DNA of 64,000 bases from positions 63,628,088 through 63,692,087 of the forward strand of contig CM038040.1 in NCBI GenBank assembly GCA_021397845.1, given 5' to 3'. Positions 1 through 10,862 of the stretch are shown here, piece after piece. How positions within the stretch are numbered: the first letter of the stretch is position 1; each line of letters opens with the position of its first letter. The position numbers and the translations under genes were made by a program. A model generated the notes under the pieces. That model made no database searches. It saw only the letters and a program-made list of their open reading frames with translations, and was not told where the DNA came from. The DNA comes from Areca catechu. Lineage: Eukaryota; Streptophyta; Magnoliopsida; Arecales; Arecaceae.

Positions 1-2
1 AG

Positions 3-1142
3 GACATTGACAAGTTATCTCTTGAGCAGCTGGTTGGATCGCTCATGACTTATGAGCTTAATCTGAAACAAAAATCAATGGACATGGACAAGAAGAAGAA
101 GGGGATTGCTTTCAAATCAAACATTCAAGAAGAATCCTCAATAGATGAGTCCGAAGATGAAGAGGAAGATGAAGGTGAAGAAGCCCTCCTTGCACGAAAG
201 TTTAGAAGATTCATGAAGAGGAGAAAATTTCCTTACAAAAAGAAATACCAATCAAAGGATAAAGGAAAAGAAAAAGAAAAAGAAAAAGAAAAGGAAAAGG
301 AGAAGGAAGTACCTACATGCTTCGAGTGCAAGAAGCCGGGACACTACAAGTTTGATTGTCCTCTTTTTAAGAAATCTAGAAAGAAATTGAGGAAGAAAGC
401 AATGATAGCCACCTGGAGTGACAGCGAAGACTCCAGTTCTGAGGAAGAGCAGACCAAAGTTGCAAACCTCTGCTTCATGGCACATCAAGATAATAATGAG
501 GTAAATTCCGACACTGAGATTGATTTTACTTTTAATGAACTTAGAAATGCATTTGATGAACTCATGCATGATTATAAACTGATTTTATCTGAAAACAAGA
601 AATTGAAAAAGCATGCAAATAGTTTCTCTTTTGAAAACAATTCCTTACTAAATGATGTTAGTATTTTGAAATCTAAATTAGATATTTTAGAAAAGAAAAA
701 CAATGCTTTATCTATGGAAAATGAAGTTTTGAAAAGACCTAAAAATGCTATTTCAAATAATGAACTTTTAAAGAAAAACAAGGATTTAGAACTTGAAAAT
801 GCTAAGTACAAAAATAAACTTGAAAAGATAAAACCTTTTATTGAGAAATTCACTTATAGTTCAGAAAAATTAAACCTACTTTTGAGTAATCAAAGAGCCA
901 TTTTTAATAAAGCAGGATTAGGATATAAACCACAAAAGCAACAAAAGTATTTTAAAAACTTTTTTGTTCCTGCATCATCTAGCATTACTTGTTTCTCTTG
1001 CAAGAAGTTAGGTCATAAATCATTTCAATGTAACTTTAGAAAAATCAATTCTTTTGATAAAGTGTGGGTTCCAAAAGGAACCATTTTGAATGCTAACCCT
1101 AAAGGACCCAAGTTGGCTTGGGTACCTAAAAACAAAGCTTGA
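3..1142 (+). CDS. gag: Gag polyprotein of SIRE-1, 5' partial
   Basis: The frame is open from the window edge; an upstream part (DIDKLSLEQLVGSLMTYE) shows that the true start lies before base 1, so the ATG at 45 is internal. Gag forms the cytoplasmic virus-like particle and binds element RNA. An acidic patch and a K/E-rich stretch precede a CCHC zinc knuckle (CFECKKPGHYKFDC, 318-359). A long Asn/Lys/Leu-rich coiled-coil segment follows (about 530-880), then a second CCHC knuckle (CFSCKKLGHKSFQC, 990-1031) and a WVPK tail. Two knuckles flanking a coiled coil fit Sirevirus gag. The frame ends at 1142, and pol lies in a different frame from about 1190, so gag-pol expression would need a frameshift, or the junction is mutated. 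Confidence 0.88.
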   Translation, partial: DIDKLSLEQLVGSLMTYELNLKQKSMDMDKKKKGIAFKSNIQEESSIDESEDEEEDEGEEALLARKFRRFMKRRKFPYKKKYQSKDKGKEKEKEKEKEKEKEVPTCFECKKPGHYKFDCPLFKKSRKKLRKKAMIATWSDSEDSSSEEEQTKVANLCFMAHQDNNEVNSDTEIDFTFNELRNAFDELMHDYKLILSENKKLKKHANSFSFENNSLLNDVSILKSKLDILEKKNNALSMENEVLKRPKNAISNNELLKKNKDLELENAKYKNKLEKIKPFIEKFTYSSEKLNLLLSNQRAIFNKAGLGYKPQKQQKYFKNFFVPASSSITCFSCKKLGHKSFQCNFRKINSFDKVWVPKGTILNANPKGPKLAWVPKNKA

Positions 1143-1189
1143 TTTTATTACAGGTGTGCCTTGCAACCAAGGAGAACAAAAGACTTTAG

Positions 1190-2779
1190 TATCTTGATAG
1201 TGGTTGCTCAAGGCACATGACTGGAGATGTGAAGCAATTCACTTCTCTTGAAGCTTTGAATGGAGGGAGTGTGACCTTCGGTGATAATGGTAAAGGAAAA
1301 ATCATTAGTATTGGTAAGGTTCACATAACTCCTTTTAGTAATATTAGTAATATACTTTTAGTCGATGGTTTGAAACATAATCTTTTAAGCATTAGTCAAT
1401 TTTATGATAAAAGTTTTCAATTAATTTTTAAATCATCATATTGCATGATTACTGGTCCAGATTTAAATGGAGTATAATTCATTGAAAAAAGGCATGAAAA
1501 TATTTATTTGGTAGACCTAGATGATCTATCTTTGCCTGATGGTGAATGCCTTGTTGCAGTGAATTCTACTAAAGATGAGACTAGTTGGTTATGGCATAGA
1601 AGATTAGGGCATGCTAGTATGTATCTTCTTTCAAAATTTTGCAAAAAGAATTTAGTTAGAGATTTACCTGAATTTTGTTTTGAAAAGGATAGAATTTGCC
1701 AAGCATGCCAATTTAGTAAGCAAGTTAAAACTTCTTTCAAACCAAAAGGTTTTGTAACTACTAGTAGGCCACTTGAACTACTTCATATGGATCTCTTTGG
1801 ACCAACTAGAACATCAAGTCTAGGAGGCAAGAGATATGGATTAGTCATAGTGGATGATTTTTCGAGATTTATATGGATTTTTTTTTTTTTTGCACAAAAA
1901 GATGAATCATTTTCAGTATTCATAAAGTTTTATAGAAAAGTCTCAAATGAAAAAGAAGTTTCAATTGTTTGTATTCGTAGTGATCATGGAACTGAATTTG
2001 AAAATCAAGATTTTAAAAACTTTTATAATAAAAAAAGAATAGAACACAATTTTTCTGCACTCAGGACACCTCAGCAGAATGTGGTAGTAGAAAGGAAAAA
2101 TCGTACATTGAAAGAAATGGCATGCACTATGCTTTGTGAAAATGATTTGCCAAGATATTTTTGGGCTGAAGCTATTAATACAGCATGTTACATTTTAAAT
2201 CGAGTTTTAATCCATCCTATTTTGAAGAAAACTCCATGTGAACTTTTGAACCAAAGAAAACCAACTTTAAAAAATTTTCAAGTTTTTGTTTGCAAATATT
2301 TTATTTTGAACAATGAGAAAGATAATCTTAGAAAGTTTGATGCCAAGTCTGATGAAGGTATCTTTTTAGGATACTCTACATCAAGCAGGGCATACATTGT
2401 TTTCAATAAACGAACTTTGGTTGTAGAAGAGTCAGTACATATTATTTTTGAAGAATCTACTAACAAATCCTTCAGAAAAGATGATACATCTGATGAATAT
2501 GCATGTGCTGACAAGCTTCAGAAGCTGACACTGAATGATCAAGCTCAGCCAAGTGATGAAGATCAAGACAAGAATCAAAAAGGTGATGACACTCCAAAGT
2601 ATCAAGATCTACCTAAGGAGTGGAAGTATGCTCATGGACATCCTAAGGAATTAATCCTAGGTGATCCATCTAAAGGGGTAAGAACTCGAGCCTCAATTAG
2701 AAATGAATGCGATTATATAGCTTTTGTATCTCAGGTAGAACATAAAAGTTTTGAAAAAGCTGAAAATGATCCTAACTAG
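1190..2779 (+). pseudogene. pol: SIRE-1 pol, protease and integrase part
   Basis: The frame opens with the aspartic protease core YLDSGCSRHMTG (from 1190), where Asp1196 (DSG) is the catalytic residue. The GAG-pre-integrase zinc finger region follows (LWHRRLGHAS about 1588, CQACQF about 1699). The integrase core keeps the DDE triad: Asp in HMDLFGPT (codon 1790), Asp in RSDHGTEF (1982) and Glu in VVVERKNRT (2090). The frame is broken by TAA at 1475-1477 and ends at TAG 2777-2779, where relatives have Trp (DPNW). Both breaks are point nonsense codons, since the same frame continues on each side. A T-run near 1878-1891 encodes an odd run of Phe inside the integrase core. The protein cannot be made full length. 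Confidence 0.92.
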
Positions 2780-3747
2780 ATTAATGCTATGCAAGATGAA
2801 TTAATTCAATTTGATAGAAATAATATTTGGATACTTATAGAAAGACCATCTAATGTTTTAATTATTGTAACTAAATGGGTATTTAGGAATAAATTAGATG
2901 AAAATGGTATTGTTATTAGAAATAAAGCTAGGTTAGTTGCTAAAGGCTACAATCAGGAGGAAGGGATTGATTTTGATGAAACTTTTGCTCTTGTTGCTAT
3001 ACTTGAAGCAATTAGACTATTATTAGTATTTGCTTATTTTATGAATTTCAAACTATTTCAAATGGATGTTAAGAGTGCTTTCTTGAATGGTTCTATAACT
3101 GAAAAGGATTTTGTTGAACAACCACCTAGATTTGAAAATCATGCACATCCTGATCATGTTTTTAAATTATACAAAGTACTTTATGGATTAAAGCAAGCAC
3201 CTCGAGCCTGGTATGAAAGACTCAGTAAATTTTTGATTGAAAATAAATTTTCTAGAAAAAATATTGATAAAACACTATTTTTGAAAAAGAAAGATAATGA
3301 TTCATTAGTAGTACAAATATATGTTGATGATATCATTTTTGGTGCTACTAATGAAATTCTTTGTCAAGAGTTTTCTAAGCTAATGCAGGGTGAGTTCGAG
3401 ATGAGCATGATGGGAGAACTCAATTTCTTTCTCGGACTCCAGATCAAGCAAACTATTGATGGTATCTTCATTAACCAAGCTAAGTATACAAGAGATATTA
3501 TCAAGAAGTTTGGGATGGAGACTACTAAAGCAATAGGTACGCCTATGAGCCCCTCTTGTAGACTTGATAAAGATGAACATGATAAATCAGTAGATCAAAA
3601 GTTATACAGAGATATGATAGGCTCTTTATTGTATCTAACTGCTAGTAGACCATATATAATATTCAGTGTATGCATGTGTGCTAGATATCAGTCTAAACCT
3701 AAATAATCACATCTTTTGGTTGTTAAGCTCATTATTAGATATCTATC
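2780..3747 (+). pseudogene. pol: SIRE-1 pol, reverse transcriptase part
   Basis: This continues the pol frame after the TAG at 2777. It is the Ty1/copia-type reverse transcriptase (RVT_2), which copies element RNA to cDNA in the particle. Visible landmarks are TKWVFRNKLDENG, ARLVAKGYNQEEGIDF, FQMDVKSAFLNG, YGLKQAPRAWYE and the catalytic YVDD box at 3320-3331. A TAA at 3704-3706 stops the frame. The same frame goes on as SHLLVVKLIIRYL until the solo LTR interrupts it at about 3748. The domain looks recently active apart from these lesions. Confidence 0.93.
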
Positions 3748-5097
3748 TTGTTGACTCTAGTCTTGATTTTGATGATTGACAAAATGTTTAAGTATATATG
3801 AGTACTAATTATATTTTAAATATGTTTCTCAGATCTTAGTACTCATCTATGTTGAATGAATAAATGCTTGTATTTCAATTGAAGAAAGTCCTTAAATCAA
3901 TGGAAATCAAGTATATGGACTTTGGAATTGATATGGAAGAACTTGAAGAGGTTAAAGTTTGATTTTGGTTAAGTTTCAACAATGGCACAGGCAAGTATCG
4001 ATACTTGGAAATGAAGTGTCAATACCTGAGGATCAAGTGTCGACACTTGAAGAGTGAAGTATCGACTCAAGGCTTTAGAATAAATAAATACAAAAATATG
4101 AAAACTTAGAATTGGCTGTGAATAGTGCCAAGTGTCAACGTACTGTAGCAAGTGTCGACACTTACACTGTTCAAGTATCGACACTTACTGTTCAAGTGTC
4201 GACACTAGAACAGTAATGGCTAGTTTTCAAAAGCTACAAAACTTCTCCAACTTGTTTCAAACGGCCATATTTTCATCTCCAACGGTCATAAACGGTCATT
4301 TAAGTATTAGGAGGCTATATAAATATCAAAAATCAAATAGGGAAGCGATCATTTGGTGAGTTTCTTGAATATTTTTAAAGGATTCAAGAGTTAAGTGATT
4401 TAAAGCCTTCAAGCTTCTAAGTTTCAAAGAAAGCATTCAAAGTCTATATCTACAAGCATCAATCAAAGGCTTCATCAACTTGAAGACAAGATCTTCATCA
4501 ATAATTAAGGGCTTCAAAAAGATATTTGCTTTTTTTTAGAAAGCTTTTATTGTATTCATTTATACTTGCTCTTACATTGTTTGACTTGAGATTTTTGGTG
4601 AGCCTTGGAAAACCAAAGAGATTTTTGGTAAGCCTTTGAAAACCAAAGTGGTTATTGGTGAGTCTTGAAACCAACTAGGATTTTACTTGTGAGCCCGAAG
4701 CCAAAATAAGTTGTTTAGGTTCTTGGTTATCCCGTAAAACCAAAGATGGTTGTTGGTGAGCCTTGAAACCAACTAGGGTTTGACTTGTGAGCCCGAAGAC
4801 AAAACAAGTTGTAAAGGTTGTTGGTGAGCCTAAGTTATAAAACCAAACTTAGTAGAATTCTCAAGGGATTTTTGGGGAGTGGATGTAGGTGCTTGGTTGG
4901 CACCAAACCACTATAAACCTTTGTATTTGTGTGATTGTTCTCCTTGTACTTTTATTTCTTTATTTCCGCTGTATTTATTTGAAATACACAAGCACTTGAA
5001 TTGCATTAGCACATACTTGCTTTAGTTCACGCTTTGCAAATAGTTGAAAAGTTTTATAAAACCCAATTTACCCCCCTCTTGGGTTGTCTACCTGAGC
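3748..5097 (+). mobile_element. Solo LTR of a related Sirevirus family, nested in SIRE-1 pol
   Basis: The insert starts with TTGTTGACTC and ends near CTACCTGAGC, without internal element genes, so it reads as a solo LTR. It shares with the SIRE-1 3' LTR the start GTTGACTC, repeated GTCGAC palindromes (about 3990-4205), a run of GGTGAGCC...AAACCAA units (about 4590-4850), a GGGGAGTGGATGTAGG block and a CCCTCTTGGGTTG end. The target duplication is imperfect (CTATC at 3743, CTATA at 5098). It interrupts the reverse transcriptase/RNase H linker, and the pol frame resumes at 5101. A solo LTR implies insertion of a full element followed by LTR-LTR recombination. Confidence 0.85.
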
Positions 5098-5100
5098 CTA

Positions 5101-5623
5101 TAAATATGGTACTATTGATATTGATTTATGATATTCTAGAAATTCATCTGCTGAACTGATTAGATATTCTGATGTGGATTTTGCTGATTGTAAATTGGAT
5201 AGAAAGAGTACTAGTGGTACTTGCCAATTTCTTGGAGTTAACTTAATCTCCTGGTTTAGCAAGAAACAAACTTCAGTTACATTATCCATAGCTGAGGCTG
5301 AGTATATTGCAGCAGGAAGCTGTTATGCTCAAATCTTGTGGATTAAACAACTTGAAGATTTTGGAATTAAGTTGACTAGTACACCTATTAAATATGATAA
5401 TACTAGTTCTATTTGCTTGACAAAAAATCCTGTTCAACACTATAGGAGTAAACATATTGAAATTAGACATCATTTTATTAGGGATCATGTAAAAAATAAT
5501 GACGTTTTGCTTAAATTTGTTAGTACTGAGTTTCAACTAGCTGATATTTTGACTAAACCTCTTCTGGAAGATCGATTATGTATGATTAGAAGAGAGCTCG
5601 GGATCATCAATCCTTTTGATTAA
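5101..5623 (+). pseudogene. pol: SIRE-1 pol, RNase H part
   Basis: This is the C-terminal RNase H domain, which degrades the RNA strand of the RNA/cDNA hybrid. The first codons after the insert read KYGTIDIDL, then a TGA where a Trp codon is expected, then YSRNSSAELIRYSDVDFADC. The catalytic pattern is visible: Asp in YSDVDFADC, Glu in IAEAEYIAAG and Asp in PIKYDNTS. The tail LADILTKPLLEDRLCMIRRELGI is the usual end of copia pol; the stop is at 5621-5623. Confidence 0.92.
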
Positions 5624-5919
5624 ATTGTTTATTATATTTGACTCAAACTAGATCAATTTGATCTTAATCATGATAAATCTTACTCAATCATTGTTGATTT
5701 CACTCTAAGATTATCATATTTCTAGTGATTTTGATCTACTCTTGAAATCCCTAAATTTTTGGTTTTAAGTCGATGTGTCGACACATCTATGTGTCGACAC
5801 ATGTGTGAGCTGACACATGAACGACAGTGGACTGAGAATAAAGGGTTTTTTGAATCATTTTTCTCCCCATTTCTTCTCTCCTTTGACTTCATCAATCAAA
5901 TCAAGAAGAATAACGAAGG
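5624..5919 (+). other. Spacer between pol and env-like ORF with GTCGAC palindromes
   Basis: There is no coding signal. The spacer holds two close copies of TGTCGACACAT (about 5777-5802), the motif that is repeated in the LTRs, followed by a pyrimidine-rich stretch (about 5860-5885) just before the env-like ORF. The position suggests a promoter or splice-acceptor region for the downstream ORF, which is inference. Confidence 0.5.
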
Positions 5920-7883
5920 ATGAAGGCTAGACATGAGTCGAGAGCTCCAGATCCACCCGCACGATCACTTTTTGTTCCTTCTAGATGGATGAGCTCGAAG
6001 ACTGTAGTTGGAGGATGGCGAGTGGACTTTGCATTTGTGGACTAGTAGCATTTTAAGATTGGTCAATGGATTCGTCAGGCTGATTTGACTACATTCTGTT
6101 CACTCAGCGAGAGGTATTATCCCAGGTTTATATGAAAGTTTTATGGATCACTCGCATGTGGGACAGATGGATGGTTAGCACAGGTCAGAGGACGAGATAT
6201 CCCTGTTATTTCAGATATTCTGAGCAGAGTATGGGATATACCGATGATAGGATCTGTGGTAGACAGTTTGATGGATAGAGTCAGTGGACTTCAGTGGATC
6301 TTTGAGTCTGACATTCTGCCAGAGAGAGCCACTATACCAGTATCCAGATTATTTGCAGAGATGAGACTATTGCATCACATCGTTGCCTGGATACTTCTAT
6401 CGAAGACCGGACGTTTTGACTATATCACTGAGCGGGAGTTGCTCGTGATGGTCTCTTTGGTTCAGCACACGCCCGTCTACATTCCAGTACTTATAGTTCA
6501 CTAGATGACAGAGGCGTCGACTAGCCAACGACTCTGCTTACCCTATGGTATGGGACTGACAGTTTTGTTTAGGGAGTATGGAGTCAGCTTTGAGGACGAG
6601 CCCTACCGCACATTACTTCATACTGATGTGTATGACATCAGGTCATTACATCGGATGGGCTATCATTTGTTCCGAGGTCAGTGGACTTGCAGGATATCAG
6701 GTCAGGCAAAGGATAGAGTTGATGCTGATGATGCAGCAGAAGAGGAGCGGATTTTCTTTAACAAGGCAGGACCCAGCGAGAGTCAGCTTGAGATAGCGGC
6801 ACAACCAGCGGTTACTTCTCAATCTGATCCTTTTACTTCAGCACAGCCTCAGCCAGCTCAGATGGAGACTCCAGGCACATCAGATAGCTTATTGGACAGA
6901 GTCAGATACATCGAGATTGATGTGTTTATCATGAGGCAGCGCCTTAATTGTTTCATAGCTAAGACGAGATAGAGCCATGCTGGACTTAGTGATGGCATCT
7001 CAGCTATACTTTCTGTATTGTCCAGATCTTCAGCGAGTGCTCCAGTTGCTGATACTGCTCCTACACCTGCTCATGCACCTGCTCCTGTACCTGTTGATGA
7101 TGATATTATTGTTGAGCATGTTGATACTGGTGTTACTGTTGGTGATACTGTTGTTGGAGATATTGGAGATGATGATGGAGATGATGAGAAGCCAGTAGTG
7201 GAGGTGATGACTGACTTGCCTAAGAGTCCTGTTCATGACCCTTCTTATTCACCTACCTAAACTCCTGTTCCATCTTCTCCTTCTAGATCGGATGATTGCA
7301 TTCCTATTCCTATTCCTATCTCTCTCCAGTTATCGATACTCCTATTCTGACACCTATTATTGATTTCCCTGATATTGATACTCCTGTTATAAATACACCT
7401 ATTATTGAGATCCTTGTTGTTGATACATCGATTACAGACATACCGGTTCATCCTACAGCTGATACTTCTATTCTTGATACGCCTGTTGTATCATCAGCTG
7501 TTATCCCTATCTTTGCCACACCGATTGTTGATACTCCTATTCACATATCCTCGCTTATTCGAGAGCTTGGATTTTTTACACCCGATTTTTAGTATCTTGA
7601 CTTAGGTCCTTCATTTGATCGCACACCTCTTCTAGCAGTTGCTGAGATTGTTGATCCGATCACTTCCGTTCCTGTGGAGGACATTGCTTCTACCTCTACT
7701 GCTCCAGCCAGAGGTCGGACATATGCTCATCGCAGAGGACATGGTCATTGTACCCCTCCACAGCCGACCAGGACCCATTTTGGAGATCTTAGATCGATTT
7801 GGCCGCGGGCTCGATCTTCTATTGATTCAGGACCGATTGAGATCGTTTCATCTTCTGATGATACTGACATGGATGGGGATTAG
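5920..7883 (+). pseudogene. Env-like additional ORF of SIRE-1, broken
   Basis: A single frame runs from ATG 5920 to 7260 with in-frame stops at 6043, 6046, 6133, 6502, 6970 and 7258. After a frameshift near 7290 a second frame continues to 7883 with a stop at 7590. The N-terminal part (RYYPRF, VRGRDIPVISDILSRVWDIP, LLVMVSLVQHTPVYIPVLIVH, LPYGMGLTVLFREYGV) resembles the domain found after pol in Sireviruses and in many 'putative plant transposon protein' entries. The C-terminal part is Pro/Thr/Asp-rich with repeated DTPI-like units (7340-7560), then a basic GRTYAHRRGHG stretch and an acidic end. No clear signal peptide or transmembrane helix was seen, so an envelope role is not supported by the sequence. 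It is the only post-pol gene of the element. Confidence 0.72.
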
Positions 7884-8691
7884 GACTTTTATGTATTTTT
7901 AGTTTGTTTTTATGCTTCAATGTACTTTTATCTTTGTTATGTATCTGTTGTACAAGTTCTAACTTTAAATGAAAAACTTTGTTGTTATTCATCTTTATGT
8001 CTTTAATGCAAATGAATGATCTATCTTAAATTGCTCTTCAATGTTTTTACTCTTAAATGAATAAATGTCTTAATGGACGAGTAGAATAAATGCTATATCT
8101 TGACTACTCAATCTATTTGTCTTCCTACCTTTTTAATGATAACAAAAAGGGGGAGTAGAATAATAATAAAATTTAAGTATAAATGAGTAGAATAATAATG
8201 AAATTTAAGTATAAATGAGTATAGAATTATGAAACAAATGTAATATAATTTATGATATATTTGTGATATGGCTGAACAATTTTGTTTTTAAAAAAAAAAC
8301 TTGAATCGAGATTTGTTTACAAAATTCCTTAAGAAAGGGAGAGCTTTACTTTCAAAGTGAATTTCATCCCTCTTTAAATGTTTGAAAAGATATTTTACAA
8401 ACTATTTTATTGATCATCGATTCAGGGAGAGCTTTGTTGTTTGCTAAAACTTTCTTGTAGAGTATCATGATATATGTTTTTTATACTTAAATGTATCCCA
8501 AAGCTCTGATACTCTCAATCATTATAACAAGCTCTGACTCTATTACAGTTATTATGAAATGTCATATCATTAATGCAAGTAATGTTGACACATTTAATGT
8601 TTTTAGTTTTATGCACCTTAATGATTTCTTTTAAATGCCTTTTCAAGCAATTTAAACTTAAGGATTTTGTCATCATCAAAAAGGGGGAGAT
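7884..8691 (+). promoter_or_regulatory. 3' non-coding region with polypurine tracts of SIRE-1
   Basis: The region holds the polypurine tract AAAAAGGGGGAGAT directly before the LTR (8678-8691), the primer for plus-strand cDNA. A second, nearly identical AACAAAAAGGGGGAG lies upstream at about 8141-8155, and a weaker AAGAAAGGGAGAG at about 8332-8344. Multiple polypurine tracts are a known Sirevirus trait. The rest is AT-rich without ORFs. Confidence 0.8.
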
Positions 8692-10302
8692 TGTTGACTC
8701 CGTTAATGATTTTGATGATAAGCAAAATAGTTAAGCATAAGTTAAGGACTAATGATTTCTTTTAAGTATATTTTTATTAAAAAGGTGCTCACAAATTTGA
8801 AGAAGCTCATTTATTTGAAGAAGCCAAGTTTGAATGAAAAGATTGCTAAAAAAGGACTTGAATCTCAAGAGTTGGTTGATTAGATGGTTAAGTTAAGTGG
8901 AAATATGTTTCAGCTTAAGTTTAGGCCTTTCTGTATAGTTTCAGAGAAGTGTCGACTCAAAGTGTTGACACATGACATGAAGTATCGACACATGGAAGTG
9001 AAGTGTCGACTCAGGCTGGTATGCAAGAATGTTTCAAATGGCACAGATGAAGTGTCAATACATGGACTAAAAGTGTCGACTCAAAGTGTCGACACATGGA
9101 TCAACACATTGCCTGAAATTTTCAAGCCACAAAACTTACTGAAATTGAAGAAGCAGCTAAAGTGTCGACACATAGAAGCAAGGTGTCGACTCAAGGTATC
9201 GACTCAACTGAGTAAGTGTCGACATATCTGAGATTTCTAGAGAATCAGTTTGGAGCAATTTGAATTGGGTGTCGACTCAAGAAATTCAAGTGTCGACCTT
9301 ATATGTCGACTCACAGCCAGAAGTGTCGACTCAAGAAATTCTGACAACAGTAACGGCTAGTTTTTCAAGCACATAATTCACCCATTTTGCCCTCCAACGA
9401 CTAGTTTTTTAAGTCTAACGGCTAGAAATGGGATTTGAGACCTTGGGGAAGTATTCATATGCTCCAAATCAAATCAAAATATAAGAGATTGAATATCATT
9501 GAATACCATTGAAGAGTATGAAGAAAAGTGAGCTTTAACTCCTATTCCTTGAAGTTTCAACCACTCTCAAGCTAAAGCAAGCCTCCAAGTATTCAAGAGC
9601 CTTCAAGAGCATTGAAGATCATCCATTCTTGAGCATTCAAGAGGCTTCAACAAGTTCAAAGCATCTCTACTTTGAGCATTAAAGAGATACCCACTTTGTT
9701 TTAGAAAGCTTACTTTGTTTTATTACATCTAAACCTTATTTGTTGTAAGGGTTCTTAGTTAGCCTATTGTAAAACCAAGTGAGGTTATTGGTGAGCCTTT
9801 GCAAAACCAATTAGGTTGGTGGTTAGCCCGCAAAACTACTAAGATTCTTGGTTAGCCCGGAAAACCAAGGGAGGTTATTAGTTGCCTTTGAAAATCAAAT
9901 AGGTTCTTGGTTAGCCCATAAAACCAAGTGAGGTTTTGACTTGTTGGCCTTGTGAAAACAAGTTAGGTTTTTGATTAGTGAGCCCGCAAAACTAATCAAC
10001 TATAATTGGGTGTGATTATAGTGAATTCCCAAGGAGATCTTGGGGAGTGGATGTAGGTGTATTGGATAGCACCGAACCACTATATTTCTTGGTCTTTGTG
10101 ATTGCTTGATCTCTCTTCTTGCTCTTTACTTATTGCTCTTTAATTTCGCTGCACTCTTATTTTAGAGCATTACAATTGAATTGATAGTACATTGCTAATT
10201 TATTTGTTGAATTGGATTGCATTACTTAGTATCAACTAATCTTAAATTTTAATTTTTAGAGACCCAATTCACCCCTCCTCTTGGATTGCTTACTGGGCAA
10301 CA
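8692..10302 (+). repeat. 3' LTR of SIRE-1
   Basis: The LTR starts TGTTGACTCC directly after the polypurine tract and ends GGGCAACA, so it has TG...CA borders; length 1611 bp. U3 holds a dense set of GTCGAC palindromes (8948-9332). Downstream are repeated GGTT(A/T)GCC...AAACCAA units (about 9750-9990) and the block GGGGAGTGGATGTAGG before ACCACTATA (about 10040-10085). These are shared with the solo LTR at 3748. No 5' LTR is present in the window for dating. Confidence 0.9.
8948..9332. repeat. Cluster of GTCGAC palindromic motifs in the LTR U3
   Basis: The motif (A)GTGTCGAC(A/T)CA occurs about a dozen times in under 400 bp, in forms GTGTCGACACAT and GTGTCGACTCAA, with degenerate ATCGAC versions. 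The core GTCGAC is self-complementary. The same motif is in the solo LTR (about 3990-4205) and after pol (5777-5802). Repeated palindromes in the U3 are known from Sireviruses and could bind transcription factors; the role here is inference. Confidence 0.8.
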
Positions 10303-10862
10303 CAAATCTTCTCCAAAAATGTGTACATGGTTTCCAGTATCTTTGTGTGATGCTTATTAGAAAATGCTTTCCAGTATCTTGTTTTCACCTAGGAGCTTAG
10401 TTTTTAAGGTTCATTTGTTCATGATCAGATTCGGTCTGGTTAAAAACTTGCCTGTGTTATACTTTACACTTTATATCTTAATGTCTTGACCTTCATTTTT
10501 CTCTGCTATCTCAAATCACTGGTTGTTAACAATTCTATAGTAATGTATGCATAATTATAGCATGTCCTTTTTTCTCATGAATTAGTTAATCTGTATATCC
10601 ATGGCATGTAGGATTTTTAGTATTTGGATGCAATTCACTTGTCCTCTTATACTAGTATATTTATTTCAACTTATTGTTCCACATTCAGATTTGCTTGTGT
10701 TATTTTCTGATGAAGATTTCATAATGATTTGATTGTTTTCAACTTTTTGCTACCGTTGAATTGATTCCAATGATGATTTGAACTGATTTCATGATGCAAT
10801 TTACAAGATAATTTTCTGTATCATCATGTTTTGATATGGTACAGAATATAGATATCTTTCAA
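10303..10862. other. AT-rich non-coding stretch before the CACTA fragment
   Basis: There are no ORFs and no recognisable motifs. Its position directly before a transposase N-terminal exon suggests that it is 5' non-coding or intron sequence of the CACTA element into which SIRE-1 inserted; this is inference. Confidence 0.4.

Larger units (their letters stand above)
1..10302 (+). mobile_element. SIRE-1: Sirevirus-type Ty1/copia retrotransposon, 5' end outside the window
   Basis: The gene order is gag, protease, integrase, reverse transcriptase, RNase H, env-like ORF, polypurine tract and 3' LTR, which is the Ty1/copia order with the extra post-pol ORF known from Sireviruses. The window opens inside gag, so the 5' LTR and primer binding site lie upstream. 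The pol frame is kept over its whole length but carries nonsense codons, and a solo LTR splits it between reverse transcriptase and RNase H. The right border is the LTR end GGGCAACA at 10302. The DNA beyond it encodes part of a CACTA transposase, so SIRE-1 may have inserted into a CACTA element. Confidence 0.93.

Noticed and set aside
6977..7236. Leu- and Asn/Ile-rich ORFs overlapping the env-like gene
   Set aside because: They are other-frame shadows of the Pro/Ala/Asp-rich segment of the env-like ORF.
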